Assembly: GCF_963676685.1 (NCBI RefSeq)
Contig: NC_092348.1
Span: 26,759,386-26,823,385, forward strand
Source of the DNA: Mytilus edulis
Taxonomy: Eukaryota; Mollusca; Bivalvia; Mytilida; Mytilidae
Reading direction: 5' to 3'
Length of the DNA stretch: 64,000 nt
The notes under the pieces were generated by a model, which made no database searches, was not told where the DNA came from, and was given only the letters and a program-made list of their open reading frames with translations. Below, piece after piece: positions 23,790 through 35,045 of the stretch. The position numbers and the translations under genes are program-made. Numbering within the stretch: position 1 is the first letter of the stretch; each line of letters starts with the position of its first letter.

Positions 23790-24290
23790 TAAACTATTCC
23801 TGATACATATTATAGGCATGCCTGTATTATATATGTATTATATGGTCGCAAGGTTTACAATTGTTCTGTAGAAACTTTTCTGTTGTCCAATGGTGTATGA
23901 TGATGTATCTTTACTGGTTCTGCTATTGATCCAGACTACTTCTTAAATCAACAAGACCAAGACGAACCATCACAGCAAAAAAAGAAGGAAAACATTGTTA
24001 CCCTTCATTTCCGAAAGTGTTTTTTAAGTTATTTTGTTTTCTAATTATGAACTGTCGGGCCCTTTCTTTTGGTCAATCTTTCTTCTTGGGCACCTTCACC
24101 TTCCTTCATTTTTATTGTATTCGCCACTTACACGTCCACCGTGACATGGGAATCACATTTATAAACTATAAAGATGAGCATACGCAAATATGATATGCAT
24201 GATAGTCATGCCATGATAAGAGATTATAGTTGTACATTTGTTTCGATCTTTTGAGTTAGGCCAATTACAGCTTATCTTTACAGTCACCCG
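23790..24290. other. No gene seen
   Basis: No ORF, RNA gene or clear repeat that I can support. Confidence 0.45.
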
Positions 24291-24297
24291 ACTAAGA

Positions 24298-24444
24298 ACA
24301 AGCACATATGAAGAATGTGGCGGGGTTTGTCAGCGCTCATGACCCCCTAAACCAGAGATGTACAGTGGTGTAACAGCACAGTATTGACATAATGAGCGCT
24401 CACAAACATGTTTAACCTCGCCACATTCTTCATATGTGCTTGTC
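24298..24444. repeat. Foldback element
   Basis: Left arm 'acaagcacatatgaagaatg' and on through 'tggcgggg' is mirrored by 'cctcgccacattcttcatat' through 'gtgcttgt' at 24,415-24,444. The inner parts (GAGCGCTCA type) also pair. The phrase 'gtggcggggttaaacatg' also occurs at 41,053 and 44,322, so this belongs to a dispersed family related to the 612-bp element's interior. Confidence 0.7.
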
Positions 24445-24509
24445 CCAAGTCAGGTGCTTGTAGTTCAGTGGGTTTCTTTGGTTCAGATGCAGATCATGTA
24501 TTTTTTTTA

Positions 24510-24580
24510 TTTGAACTGTGGTGGATAGTTAGTTGTCTCATTGGCATTTATATGTGTACCACACCTCCTTATTTTTAAAC
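24510..24580 (+). repeat. Family C repeat fragment
   Basis: 'gtggatagttagttgtctca' to 'gtaccacacctcctta' is a diverged family C 3' end. Confidence 0.5.
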
Positions 24581-25890
24581 TTTTTAATTAAAATTTTTTG
24601 TTATTAAGCATATTCGAAATTTTCAAAATGTGTTCACAAGAAACCAAATTACACAGAAATTTACAACTAAAGGTCACTGTACGGCCTTTTTTTAAAGGAA
24701 TAATCTAGTGGGTTTTTTTCAGTGACTGTTATTTCTATCGGAAATAATGTCATGAGGTTCGACATAATAGAACGGGAGCCAAAAAGAGGATTGAGATTGG
24801 GAATCAGTCTGGTGTGTGTTTCAATTTTAAACCTCCATTATCGATCATAGGGTTTGTGAACTGACTTCACATACAACACAAGTTTTACAGGCATCATCAC
24901 AAATTGTTGGACGATATCTTTTGTTTTTCAACCTACGAGAGACATGCAATGATCTATTATCAGACTCAGAAATAGTATTTTCGTGTATTTACTTAATTCC
25001 ACATTATTTTAAGTTCAAAGCTGTGATATAGATTCAAAAGTTGACCAATATACCACAAAAGCTCATCTTTCAGTCTTGTAAATCCTACTTTATCACTATT
25101 GTTGATTTATAACCTATTAATTACCAGAATCTAGACATCCCATGTTTAAAGCAAACATATCAGATACCTCTTTCATTTATAAGACAAGACTTTATAATCG
25201 AAATAAACCAGACAGAACCATGATCGAAAGAAAAAGACAAAACAATACTCAAAAGACATCGGAGCCAATATTATAGAGCCTGGAGTCAAACGACAAGGTA
25301 TAACAAAGCACGGAGCCTGCGTCATTTCAAAGTTAAAGGTTACCAACTTATGAACTCTTGACGTTGTATTAACATTATTTTATCCAGGAAAAGGGGAATA
25401 AATTAGATATTAGAATTTTAAACATGTTGCTTTCTTTGGAAAAAAAATGAGTAGCGAAACGGCTGACTAGTCACCATAAAATTGTTACTGATTTGTAAAT
25501 TTTCGATTTGAAATATTTGACTATCATAATGAACAAATTAGTGGTGATGTTTTTTTTTTTTTTGTTATTGATAACAAAATTCAAATAAAACCTTGACTTT
25601 ATGTCTCAACTCTAAAACGCAGCTTAAAAATAGATTTGCGTTACCATTGACGGAAATGGGTTTTTAACCAAAACTGTCAATATTTCTGTCATCTTTCTAT
25701 ATATACTATAGAATGACAATTCTCATAGTTGTGCCAGCCCAATGAATTCGAATTCGTAGAAATTGAAACATCAGAGATCTGAAATAAATGTTTTTTTGGT
25801 TTTTTTTTAATTTAAAACTAAAGTTTAAAATATGGAATAAAATAGAGAATTGTTGAGACGATATTGACTATAAACGTATAACATGTATTT
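24581..25890. other. Intergenic, no gene seen
   Basis: AT-rich with T-runs (25,550 and 25,800). No supported gene or strong repeat structure. Confidence 0.4.
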
Positions 25891-25940
25891 ACTGGACAGC
25901 TCATATAAATAAACTCATAGATACCCAGATTAAATTTTGT

Positions 25941-25992
25941 ATTTACGCCAGACGCGCGTTTCGTCTACAAAAGACTCAGCAGTGACGCTCGA
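25941..25992 (-). ncRNA. Hammerhead-like ribozyme core (mutated)
   Basis: Read on the minus strand, the conserved box is CTGCTGA instead of CTGATGA. It is followed by a 3-bp stem (GTC/GAC, loop TTTTGTA), GAAA, and a short stem ACGC/GCGT ending before the expected cleavage position GTA. The box mutation predicts loss of activity. Confidence 0.5.
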
Positions 25993-26299
25993 ATCTAAAA
26001 AAAGTTAAAAAGGCCAAATAAAGTACGATGTCGAAGAGCTTTGAGGACCAAAATTCCTAAAAGTGTTGCCAAATACAGCTAAGGTAATCTATTCCTGAGG
26101 TAGAAAAGCATTAGTATTTAAAAAATAAAAAGTTTTATAAACAGTTAATTTATAAATATGACCATATCAATGATAGTTCATGTCAGAAGTGCTGATTACT
26201 GGACTGGTAATAACCTCGGGGAATTAAAACTCCACCAGCAGTGTCATCGACACAGTGGTTGTAAATAAACTCATCATAGATACCAGGATTAAATTTTGT

Positions 26300-26352
26300 A
26301 TTTACGCCAGACGCGCGTTTCGTCTACAAAAGATTCATCAGTGACGCTCGAA
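26300..26352 (-). ncRNA. Hammerhead-like ribozyme core
   Basis: CTGATGA is intact, but the stem II 5' strand is ATC instead of GTC, leaving an A-C mismatch. GAAA and the ACGC/GCGT stem are kept. A possible distal pairing GGATT/AATCC lies outside the core; no stem I directly next to the core is visible. Confidence 0.5.
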
Positions 26353-26575
26353 TCCAAAAGAGTTAAAAGGGTCAAATAAAGTACGAAGTTGAAGAGCATT
26401 GAGGACCAAAATTCCTTAAAAGTGTTGCCAAATACAGCTAATGTTATCTATTCCTGAGGTAGAAAAGCCTTAGTATTTCAAAAAATCAAAAGTTTTGTAA
26501 ACAGTTGATTTATAAATATGACCATCATGTCAGCACAGAAGTACTGACTACTGAGTTGGTGATACCCTCGGGAAT

Positions 26576-27188
26576 AACATGGATGTTTGTTGATGAGGGA
26601 ACGTATTATTTCCTTTGAAACAACTTTCTGTCTTTGTGATACACTAGTAACGACCATTAAAATAATAATTTTAAATATTATATCTGTAATCACATCCAAT
26701 ATACAAAAAACTACAACATGAATCACAATCGAAGATTACAATTAAATCAAGGCAGTTGAACTCTCAATAAAATATGCAAATACATTCAATAGAAATTTAA
26801 ATGCCCAAAGTTTTGCATGTTTGCAGTTATTTGGCTACTGAAAAGAAGACTGATAAATGAACTATTTCAATGCAGTTTGAAAATCATTCATGATAGATTA
26901 AAAGAAACATTTTTTCAATAATATAAAGTATTGTCATTTTCACAGTCTAGTTCTTTAAACAATATTTTTTAAAACATGGTTGCATTTATACTCTTATTCA
27001 GGTTGCAGACATTACAAAGAACAACTACTTGAACACGTTGAAGGCTAGAGGATGAAGGTCGTTTTGCGAAAATCATTTACTTATGGTTTTACAATATTTC
27101 TATTTTTAAAACATATCTTTGTTAAATTGTACAATTGTTTACATCTATAAGCAGAATTCATGGTATAACACGTTTTACACAACAACTC
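26576..27188. other. 3' flank of HSPA12-like gene 1
   Basis: Should contain the 3' UTR of the gene ending at 27,189. No separate gene is seen. Confidence 0.4.
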
Positions 27189-28249
27189 CTAGTTTACTAA
27201 GCTGTAATTATACTGTATTCTCTCCCCTGTCTTTCTCTCGGTAGCTGTGACTTCTAAAAATGTTCCTCCGAACTTAATTTCAACGTCAACATATCGCCTT
27301 TCTTCAGTCGGATCTGGGATAGGTACAGAAAATTCACCAAGTTTTTTACAACCTTTGTCATCTACATAGTCTGCATGGTCTTCATAGGTATAATAAATAG
27401 CAACAGACACGGAACTCTGTGAATTCATCACGGTATGGTATTCGACATTAACAACTTCGTCTATTTGAACCTTTTTGTCTTTTCCCATAAATTCTTCAAA
27501 TACATCGCGGCATCGATCTCCGCCATCTCCACCAACGCGTTTGTTTCGATCATGCTTCGATTCGTCAAATATCGGTCGGATGCGTCTACCATATGTGCAT
27601 CTTGTAATACGTGATGTTATAAAATCTGGTTTATGACCAAACAAAACGGCACCTTTAACAACAGCTAGACCAGGATCTTCTCTAGGGATCAAAATTTGTA
27701 CATCTGGGAATGCCTGTTTTATAGCATCTTGAATAATTGGACATTCTGAAAACCCTCCGACTAGGAGAAATGTTTTCAGATTAGTGGTTGGTAGTCTCTG
27801 CAGTACGCTTCTTATCTCCTTGACAATATTTGTACACGATGCATCAAACAGGGATTTCATTAAGTCTTTGTCCATTCTCATTTTGTCTCCGGCCAAAGTA
27901 ATTTGATTACGATACTCTGAATCTTCAACTGCATTTTTAAATTCTTTTTCCAAGAAACGCAGGCAGTGGGCAGTCAAATCAGTAAACGGTATTGTAAAAT
28001 TTATCTTTTGTCGCTTTGTTGAACTGATCGTTCTTTTCACAGTTTCAAACTCTCTCAACAGATCTAAGTAACTAGCAGTACTCTCCTTAGCCAGTGTCTC
28101 CATTACCCTCTCTTGGACAATTTTTTCAAATAAATTGAGGAATTCTCTATCGACAGTTGTTCCTCCACATGCCCCGCCTGATGCTGAACAAAGTTCTTGT
28201 AAATCGTCTTTACCAACCTTGTGATGGGCAGTTATATCAACTGTTCCCC
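27189..28249 (-). CDS. HSPA12-like 1, exon 4
   Basis: Acceptor 'attcag' ends at 28,250. Begins 'GGTVDITAHHKVGKDDLQ', completing the second phosphate motif, and includes the adenosine motif and the C-terminal beta-rich part ending 'YNYSLVN'. This one exon encodes 60% of the protein. Confidence 0.9.
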
Positions 28250-31200
28250 CTGAATAAAGAATATCTTATTTTTAAAAGGTAAGACTTTTACAATTGATAA
28301 TACTTGAAAATACTTTTATAATGCAAAAATGTAAATTTTCATAGTAGGTAATCTACCCTTTTCTTCTGTAGTAAATACTATTTTCCGGGACTTATTCAAA
28401 CTTTTTCTTTATTTTAACAAAAAAACTCAATTCATCTTGCCTGTTATTCAGATAGCACTAAACATTCATACTTTTTTTAATCATTTTAATAATTATCTAT
28501 GACCGGTTTTTTTTATCAGTCACACTGGAAACAAACAAAAATCAGATTGACGTAACATACCTCCTATATCTATAACTAAATATTTGGAACCTTCGTCTGC
28601 TACAGAAAACCCCTCGATGGCCCCTGTCATTTTATCAGGTGGAAGGTGCTGACAATATATAGATGCAGCTTCTGGTTCCAATGCAATGACAAGACGGTCT
28701 TTTCTGATACCGGCCTGTAAAATAAAACAAGTATTATTCATAACCAGGTTGTGCATATGATAGTTTTATGATTTGGTTAGATTTGGTTCTGTTCAGTACC
28801 GAGTCAAATCCAATAACCCCTTATTCTAATGATTTTGTATTTGACATTGTGTCATAAATCAAATTTATTCGTTCAGTGTATGTTCACTTGTGTTAATATG
28901 TCTCTTAATTGAGTTAAACTATTTCAATTGATGTTTTATAGTGTTTCTTTGTATGTTGGCATGTTACACTATAGTTTAAGATAACTTTTGAATCTACCTT
29001 TTCAGCACATTCTCTCATGAACTCCTTAGCTTTATCTGTCCACATAGCAGGTACTGTTAGGACCCATTTTATTTCATTTGGTTGCAGATTGATTCTTTGT
29101 CTCTCGACGTGTTCCATCATGTGGTGTGTTAAAGCTCCAATGGCTGCTGCAAACACATCTATGGCAGGTAAAGAGTTTCCTCGGACGTCCTCGATTTCCA
29201 TGTTTGTAGAAATATCCTTTAAACACAAATAAAGAAATAGAGAAACTAATACATCATTTATGACCTCTACTAACTTTTAAAAAAGAGGGTTAAAACCCCC
29301 GCATTTTTACCATGAAAAAATGTTGCATGTATCTTTTATACATATGTAGGCCAGGCAATTCTCTAATCATTATGTCATGTGTTTCAGACTTTTAACAACA
29401 AAGTAAACCACAATGGAAAAGGAAGAACTCATACATTACATTCGCTTTTTTAATGTTGTAATTTTATTCCATTAGTAATCAGCCAAAATGACTATGGGTG
29501 TCAAAAAATCAAACATTCATTTTAATTGAAAGACCGTATTACATTATACTAGATGAAATCTTTCTAGTGTTCTTATTAATAAAAGGTTAAACATATGAGC
29601 TTACGACTTTCATTGACAGCCGTTTTGGTTAAATGTCCAGGTTGATGATTTAAATAACTTGAAAATATTATAGGATTAAAAACATTTTTTCAAGAAGTTA
29701 TTGATGTGTAAACCGGGGCGATTAACTCGCAAGTTTGTGAGTAAGAGACCTGGTTTACACATCAATAACCTCTAGAAAAAATGTGTTTAATCCTTATAAT
29801 TCTTTAGCCAAACATACGCGGTTATTAATTTACATTATTTGTTTGATGGCTACCACCAAAAGCACATTCTAATGCAACATTTTGATTGGATAACGACACT
29901 TATCTACATGGCGTCAATTGGCAATTGATGCTATGGGACGTACGCGCAAGCGCAAACGGTATATGACAGATTTTAAATTCATGTTTTAACCTTGTTTTCT
30001 GTCAGTTTCATTAGAATGGAGATAACAATATTGTATTTTAAGCTCCGACGGCATCAATTGGGGATTTGATGGTCGCAAATACCAGTTTACTGTCTCCGCT
30101 AACGCGTCGCCAGTAAACTTAATTTGCGACCATCAAATCCCCAATTGATGCCGTCGGAGCTTAAAATACAATACAGTTATATCCTAAATGGCATGTCGTA
30201 ACTAAGGAGTACGCCGCCATCTTGACTTTCTAAAAACCATAAATGTCCAATAAATGCAACAGAATCTAAAATTAAATAGCACCTACCTCAAAAACTTCAT
30301 TTTAATTAGATATTATCCGTATTTGAAGCGTACACATAACGAAATAATCTTTCCCTTGAACATTCATATGACGTCGTGTTTTGCCATGACGTAAATTCGC
30401 CAAATCCTTCATGAAATTTCGCGGAATTTTATTTAAATTTATTTTTATATATTTTCGAGGCTTTATTGCAGTTATTATTTTTTTTTTTGTGATATATGCA
30501 TTAGAATAAGAACAACTGTTATGCAATTGTTTTATAATCTCAATCCTATTCAAGTATTTATAGATATGCAAATGGTATAAGAATTATGTAGCAGTGTTTG
30601 TATAATAAATGTAAATGTTAACACAACATACAGATGACTATTAAAGACTATGTGAAAGGATAATATGTGCATTTTGCTTCACGGATCAGGAATCATTGTT
30701 ACATTTTGGAAAGTGTGAGGTTACATGACCAACTGATTGATTATATTACTGATCATTGCTTTTAATCGTGACAGCGCGAAGGATATTTATTCCCTTATAT
30801 ATAGTATGTAAGAATTTACCAAACCAGTAGTCAGCACTTCGGTGTTGACATAAATATCAATTATATGGTCATTTTTATAAATTTCCTGTTACAAAACTTT
30901 TGAATTTTTCGAAAAACTAAGGATTTTCTTATCCCAGGAAAAGAGTACCTTAGCCGTATTTGGCACAACTTTTTGGAATTTTGGGTCTTCAATGCTCTTC
31001 AACTTTTTACTTTATAACTATTTTGATCTGAGCGTCATTGATGAGTCTTATGTAGACGAAACGCGCGTCTGGCGTATTAAATTATAATCCTGGTACATTT
31101 GATAACTATTTTTAATGAATTGACAAGACTGGTGTTTCTAGAATGAAGTATCATCAAAACGCACACAGACAATATAACCAGTCGCTTTTTTTTGTAAATG

Positions 31201-31569
31201 TTTCAATGTATTACTGTTTGCAAGTGCTAATGAAATTAATTTTACCTCGCGTGTATAAAGCGTCATTTTAAATCTGTCAAAAAAGTAATAATTGTCTGCC
31301 TCGTCATCAATGACAATATCTGCGTACGCATTCTCAGCTTCATATCCAAATGATTCAAACTCTTTGTTCTCTTTGTTTATGAGAATGCATGTTGGAGTTT
31401 TTAACGACATTAGTGATTTCCCTCCCGAGTTCCATGACTGATTAGCGTGGATATTCAGTTTGTCTTTCTCATATTCGCCTTTAAGAGAGTATGCGTATCC
31501 GGAATATGTGGTGCCAAAATCAATGGCTGCTACCATTAAAATGTCACTACCTGTGCCTCCTGTTGCCAT
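27189..31569 (-). CDS. HSPA12-like: HSPA12-like Hsp70 family protein 1 (585 aa, four coding exons)
   Basis: Exons on the minus strand: 31,569-31,246, 29,216-28,998, 28,714-28,561 and 28,249-27,189. All have GT-AG borders, and the joined length is 1,758 nt (586 codons with stop). The protein shows the Hsp70 ATPase fold signatures of the HSPA12 branch: the first phosphate loop 'IDFGTTYSGYA' (residues 16-26), the second 'LVIDIGGGTVDITA' (around 228-241, across the exon 3/4 junction), and the adenosine motif 'LLVGGFSE' (around 395). HSPA12 proteins lack a typical substrate-binding domain, and here too the C-terminus is short. A probable non-coding first exon ends at 32,565, with its acceptor at 31,591. 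Role by family: cytosolic ATP-binding chaperone-like protein, often expanded and stress- or immunity-responsive in bivalves (known of the family, not shown here). A paralogue lies 5 kb downstream in window order. Confidence 0.9.
28561..28714 (-). CDS. HSPA12-like 1, exon 3
   Basis: 154 nt from 'AGIRKDRLVIALEPEAASIY' to 'KYLVIDIG', ending in phase 1 at 'g|gtatgt'. The EPEAASIY phrase is the conserved connect region of the Hsp70 ATPase domain. Confidence 0.9.
28998..29216 (-). CDS. HSPA12-like 1, exon 2
   Basis: 219 nt, phase 0 at both ends, acceptor 'ttaaag' and donor 'aag|gtagat'. Encodes 'DISTNMEIEDVRG' through 'IKWVLTVPAMWTDKAKEFMR', the standard Hsp70 'TVPAxW' region. Confidence 0.9.
29669..29799. 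repeat. Foldback element in intron 1 of HSPA12-like 1
   Basis: Left arm 29,672-29,714 (from 'aggattaaaaacattttttc' to 'gatgtgtaaacc') pairs with the right arm 29,751-29,793. The loop 'ggggcgattaactcgcaagt' region is about 36 nt. Arms are ~43 bp with a few mismatches. Confidence 0.75.
30031..30171. repeat. Perfect 50-bp inverted repeat (palindrome)
   Basis: Arms 30,031-30,080 and 30,122-30,171 are exact reverse complements over all 50 bp (starting 'ttgtattttaagctccgacg'). Further imperfect pairing (CAGTTTACTG with CAGTAAACT) leaves a small loop around 'ctccgctaacgcgtcgc'. It lies in intron 1 of HSPA12-like 1 and would form a long RNA hairpin in the pre-mRNA. Confidence 0.9.
30815..31100 (+). 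repeat. Single copy of the hammerhead-bearing repeat
   Basis: Plus-strand unit with 'cagtagtcagcacttcggtg', 'ctaaggattttcttatccca', 'accttagccgtatttggcac' and the ribozyme-like core near its end. It lies in intron 1 of HSPA12-like 1, opposite to transcription. Confidence 0.8.
31030..31078 (+). ncRNA. Hammerhead-like ribozyme core (box mutated)
   Basis: Reads TTGATGA instead of CTGATGA, then GTC/GAC stem with loop TTATGTA, GAAA, and ACGC/GCGT stem. The C-to-T change at the first conserved position would be expected to impair cleavage. Confidence 0.5.
31246..31569 (-). CDS. HSPA12-like 1, exon 1 (first coding)
   Basis: 108 codons from ATG at 31,569 (context aagATGG) to donor 'gag|gtaaaa', phase 0. 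Contains the first phosphate loop and ends 'FFDRFKMTLYTRE'. Acceptor 'ttttttcag' at 31,591 joins it to a 5' UTR exon. Confidence 0.9.
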
Positions 31570-31929
31570 CTTTTGTATTTTTAAGCACAGCTGAAAAAAA
31601 CATTGAATTTAAAATGATATGGAAGAATGATGACTTAACATTTCTAAACGAACTTGATAAGCCAAAAGAAAAAGAACATCGCTTTTATGTTATTCTTCAT
31701 TTTTAAGGATACACGAGACATTAAGCAAAGATCAAGAGCTCACACCTCAATTATGTGATTTCAGACGGCCCAAACATTCTTAATAAACATTTTAGGGATA
31801 TTCTACTCCACATGTTGAATCAGATTACACTATATCTCTATTTTGAAGAACATTAATGCGTGGTGATATCAACCAATAACAGACTATATATTACTTACTA
31901 AGAAATCTAACAAGAGTACATAAATAAAG

Positions 31930-32145
31930 GCAACAGTAGTATACCGCTGTTCAAAAGTTATATAAATCGATAGAGAGAAAACAAATCCGGGTTACAAACT
32001 AAAACATAGGGAAACTCATCAACCATAAGAGGGAAACAACGGAAAACAAAAACACTGAAGTGCAACACACACAAAAATGGCAACATACATAGAAACGAAC
32101 TATTTGATAACAACTGCCATGCATATTCCTGACTAATTGGTACAG
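31930..32145 (-). repeat. Penelope-tail-like repeat, reverse copy
   Basis: In reverse this reads like 34,480-34,735 and 50,155-50,425. Shared phrases are 'ggcaacagtagtataccgct' (complement of 'agcggtatactac..ttgcc') and 'gttcaaaa'. It sits in the first intron (5' UTR intron) of HSPA12-like 1. Confidence 0.6.
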
Positions 32146-32564
32146 GACGGTAAAACTCTCTCTCTCTTTGTGTTAAGATAGATATAAAAATGTCTTATTT
32201 ATCAAACTCATCATAATTTTTGTAGCAAATTATCAAATTGTAATATTATTTTTATGTTACACTTTCACTTTCGTTTTTGGTGTCACATGCATCACGTATA
32301 ATAATTTATAAAGTAATGTTTAATAAACATCGTCGTACACATATATATTATTGATCAAATCTACTTAATTCGTTATCTTTATAAAATACTGATATTGTAA
32401 ACATTGAAAACTAAAAAATAAAATCTGATGAATATCAATATAAATTTCAGATACGTTTTTATAAGTATTATCGATGAGTATAAAACCAATGAAATCGTTC
32501 ATTTAAATTTCAATTCTGAATGTTATGTTACTGATTGTTTCAATAAATGACATTGTGTTCTTAC

Positions 32565-32615
32565 CAGATAGTTCAAAACTGTGTCTGGTCTAGTTGTTGA
32601 TCACCTTCATATTTT
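32565..32615 (-). other. Probable non-coding 5' exon of HSPA12-like 1
   Basis: Donor 'tatctg|gtaaga' at 32,565 is matched by the same arrangement in the paralogue ('tatctg|gtgaga' at 44,463). Both are preceded by 'ttgaa' phrases and followed by an AG acceptor 20-30 nt upstream of the ATG. The 5' limit is not defined. Confidence 0.55.
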
Positions 32616-32699
32616 GCTTGTGCTACCTAGGTAAATAACTTCCTGGTTTTATCAGTTCTTCATTTAGAACATATAATAAATGTTAACTACGTCATAAAA

Positions 32700-33180
32700 T
32701 CATGTCATATATTATAAATAGTATATGCTTTATTTACGAAACTTTCTGGTCTCATAGCTGATATATATGTATATATATATACACTTTCTACTTTCTGTTT
32801 TACATTTTGGCTAGCTGCTTTTAAATTACCCTGTTGACGCTAATTGGTTATATTAATGTTATTGGCTATATTAATCAGTATTGCTTAGTTTAATGCTTTA
32901 GCTAATGCTGTGATTTTCTTTTGTATCATAGGAAACATTTTAAAAGTACTTTTGATACAAATGCTGTTTTATATTAGTACTTAATGTTATATGCTGTACT
33001 TATATGATTAATTATTTTTTATTATAATTGACACTTACTAGACTAAGCTTATCTTTACTTATTTGATAACTATAACATATATATACCCTATAATGGTTTT
33101 GTGTAGTTGTCTTAGCTGGCTGCAGCATTAATGTATATTTTTGTGTACGCTATTATAATCGGTTGCGGTTGTAAGATGAT
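32700..33180. other. No gene seen
   Basis: Region upstream of HSPA12-like 1, so it may include its promoter. It contains a short AT microsatellite near 32,762-32,782. I cannot identify a heat-shock element with confidence. Confidence 0.4.
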
Positions 33181-33189
33181 TCTAAAGGT

Positions 33190-33330
33190 CACGTGTATTA
33201 CCGGATTTGTTATAACATGAACAACACGACGGGTGCCACATGTGGAGCAGGATCTGCTTATCCTTCCGGAGCACCTGAGATCACCCCAGTTTTTAGTTGT
33301 GGTATCTTTCGTCCCTCTTTTACAGTAGGT
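33190..33330 (+). repeat. Interspersed repeat family B copy
   Basis: Shares 'gtgccacatgtggagcagga' and 'ttccggagcacctgagatca' with 4,970-5,350 and ends with the same 'cgtccctcttttaca'. Confidence 0.65.
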
Positions 33331-33683
33331 TCCGCCTATCAATATAAAATGTTTCGTACTTAATAATGTTAATCTTGGAGTGAGGGTTAAAATATTTTCA
33401 TCAAACTAATTAGTAAAACATATGTTCAAAATCCTCCACATAAGTCAGTTTATGACGTTTTATCTACTCCATCTACTTCAGGTTTGTTGTCCTGCTCTAT
33501 CGTCAATGATAGATTAATTATCTTTTGACTCTCTTTATAAAGATTACGAGTATTTAACATTATTCATTTCAATTCTCATTTTACTATGGCTGTTATCAAT
33601 CTCTCTTTTTAAATCTGACGTTTTTCTAAGCAACTCTATGTGTGATGTTTATTCAAATTGCTTTTCATCAATTAATAAAAACA

Positions 33684-34917
33684 ATAAATATTTAATTAAT
33701 GCAAACAAATTTGTTCAATTTTTAGATTGAGACCTTTCGACTCCCCCTCCTTCTAATACATGTTTTCGAATCCGTTGCCACTACTATCACTTACACATTA
33801 CTAACATTTCTTAAAGGCTGACAATAATAAAATTTCAGTGATATGTCTCATTTAAGACAGTATTTTGTAAAAACTTTCCCACATGGTCTATTATTAATAA
33901 TAATTCTTGTACTTCTCTGTCTTTTGATTTGATTTCTTATTAGCCTGTGTTACCTTAAATTCTTGTGTCCTTTCGTCGCATGAAAACCCGTTGCATTTTG
34001 CTCTAATACAGCTTCCATCAATATTGTACCAGGTGTTTATGTGAGCTTGAAATACCATGTGATGAAATTTCATATTCATCGATCCTTAACTTCTTGTTTT
34101 CCGAATACTTATATTTTGTAACGCATAATGATTATGTATGAAATTTTCGGCCCATTTTTCTAGGACTACAAATAAGAGCTTTTCGGAATTGGATATCAGG
34201 ATTCAAGTTAGCAATGTTTTTTGTGAGATTCGTTTTCAGATTCAACGATCATCAACTCCAATTCAACAACAATATGTTTTATGTTTTGTATCCCTCTTAA
34301 TGAAGAATTATACATAACAAACACATATCATGCAGAGCCGAACGGCATCCTATCAGAGTAGATTCAACGGCATTGCTTTTCGAAATATTTTGAAATGCCT
34401 CCACACAATTGAAAGTTCCAAATCAGTCAAGTTTGAAGCAATACTGTGCATTTTATAAAGGTTGATAGGATACATGTATCCTATCAGACGTGTGTCACGG
34501 TACTTTTCTATCCCAAATTCATGTATTTGGTTTTGATGTTATATTTGTTATTCTTATCGGATTTTGTCTAATGCTTAGTCCGTTTCTGTGTGTGTTACAT
34601 TTTAATGTTGTGTCGTTGTTCTCCTCTTATATTTAATGCGTTTCCCTCAGTTTTAGTTTGTTACCCCGATTTTGTTTTTTTTGTCCATAGATTTACGAGT
34701 TTTGAACAGCGGTATACTACAATTGCCTTTATCTACATCAGAACGTGACATTTTCTCCTTTATTTACCGACAATAGTGCTTATTTTCACCACATCATACA
34801 CCATAAAGTAAGTGATAGTAGTGACAACGGATTCGAAAACATGTATTAGAAGGAGGGGGAGTCGAAAGGTCTCAATCTAAAAATAGAACAAATTTGTTTG
34901 CATTAATTAAATATTTA
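33684..34917. mobile_element. Element with ~110-bp inverted terminal repeats
   Basis: 33,684-33,793 and 34,808-34,917 are inverted copies (for example 'cgactccccctccttctaat' versus 'attagaaggagggggagtcg') separated by ~1 kb. The interior contains a Penelope-tail-like repeat (34,480-34,735) and no coding region. Either a foldback transposon or an inverted duplication. It lies between the two HSPA12-like genes. Confidence 0.75.
34480..34735 (+). repeat. Penelope-tail-like repeat
   Basis: 'tatcccaaattcatgtattt', 'gcgtttccctcagttttag' and 'tttgaacagcggtatactac' match the block at 50,155-50,425 downstream of the Penelope-like reverse transcriptase, and partly 49,040-49,165. Confidence 0.7.
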
Positions 34918-34974
34918 TTAAAGTATTTGTCGTAACTTTATCAAAATTTTCCTTCTTTTTTGAAAGCAAATATT

Positions 34975-35045
34975 CCTGTTGTCTGCTCTATGGTTGGATT
35001 GTTGTCGCTTTGACACATTCCCCATTTCTTTTCTCAATTTTATAA
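34975..35045 (-). mobile_element. 612-bp element, short fragment
   Basis: 'gttggattgttgtcgctttg' and 'attccccatttcttttctca' are the reverse of the 612-bp element's first 60 bp. Confidence 0.6.

Larger units (their letters stand above)
25890..26575 (-). repeat. Dimeric ~359-bp repeat with hammerhead-like cores
   Basis: Two head-to-tail units on the minus strand. Landmarks 'tacgccagacgcgcgtttcg' at 25,944 and 26,303 are 359 bp apart. 'gaggaccaaaattcc' phrases (26,042 and 26,400) and 'tattcctgaggtagaaaagc' (26,090 and 26,449) repeat with the same offset. The same unit occurs as a dimer at 63.1-63.5 kb on the plus strand. Each unit contains one ribozyme-like core, listed separately. Confidence 0.85.

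Noticed and set aside
32700-33180. Heat-shock elements upstream of the Hsp70 genes
   Set aside because: I could not find a convincing run of alternating GAA/TTC units. HSPA12 genes are not necessarily heat-shock controlled.
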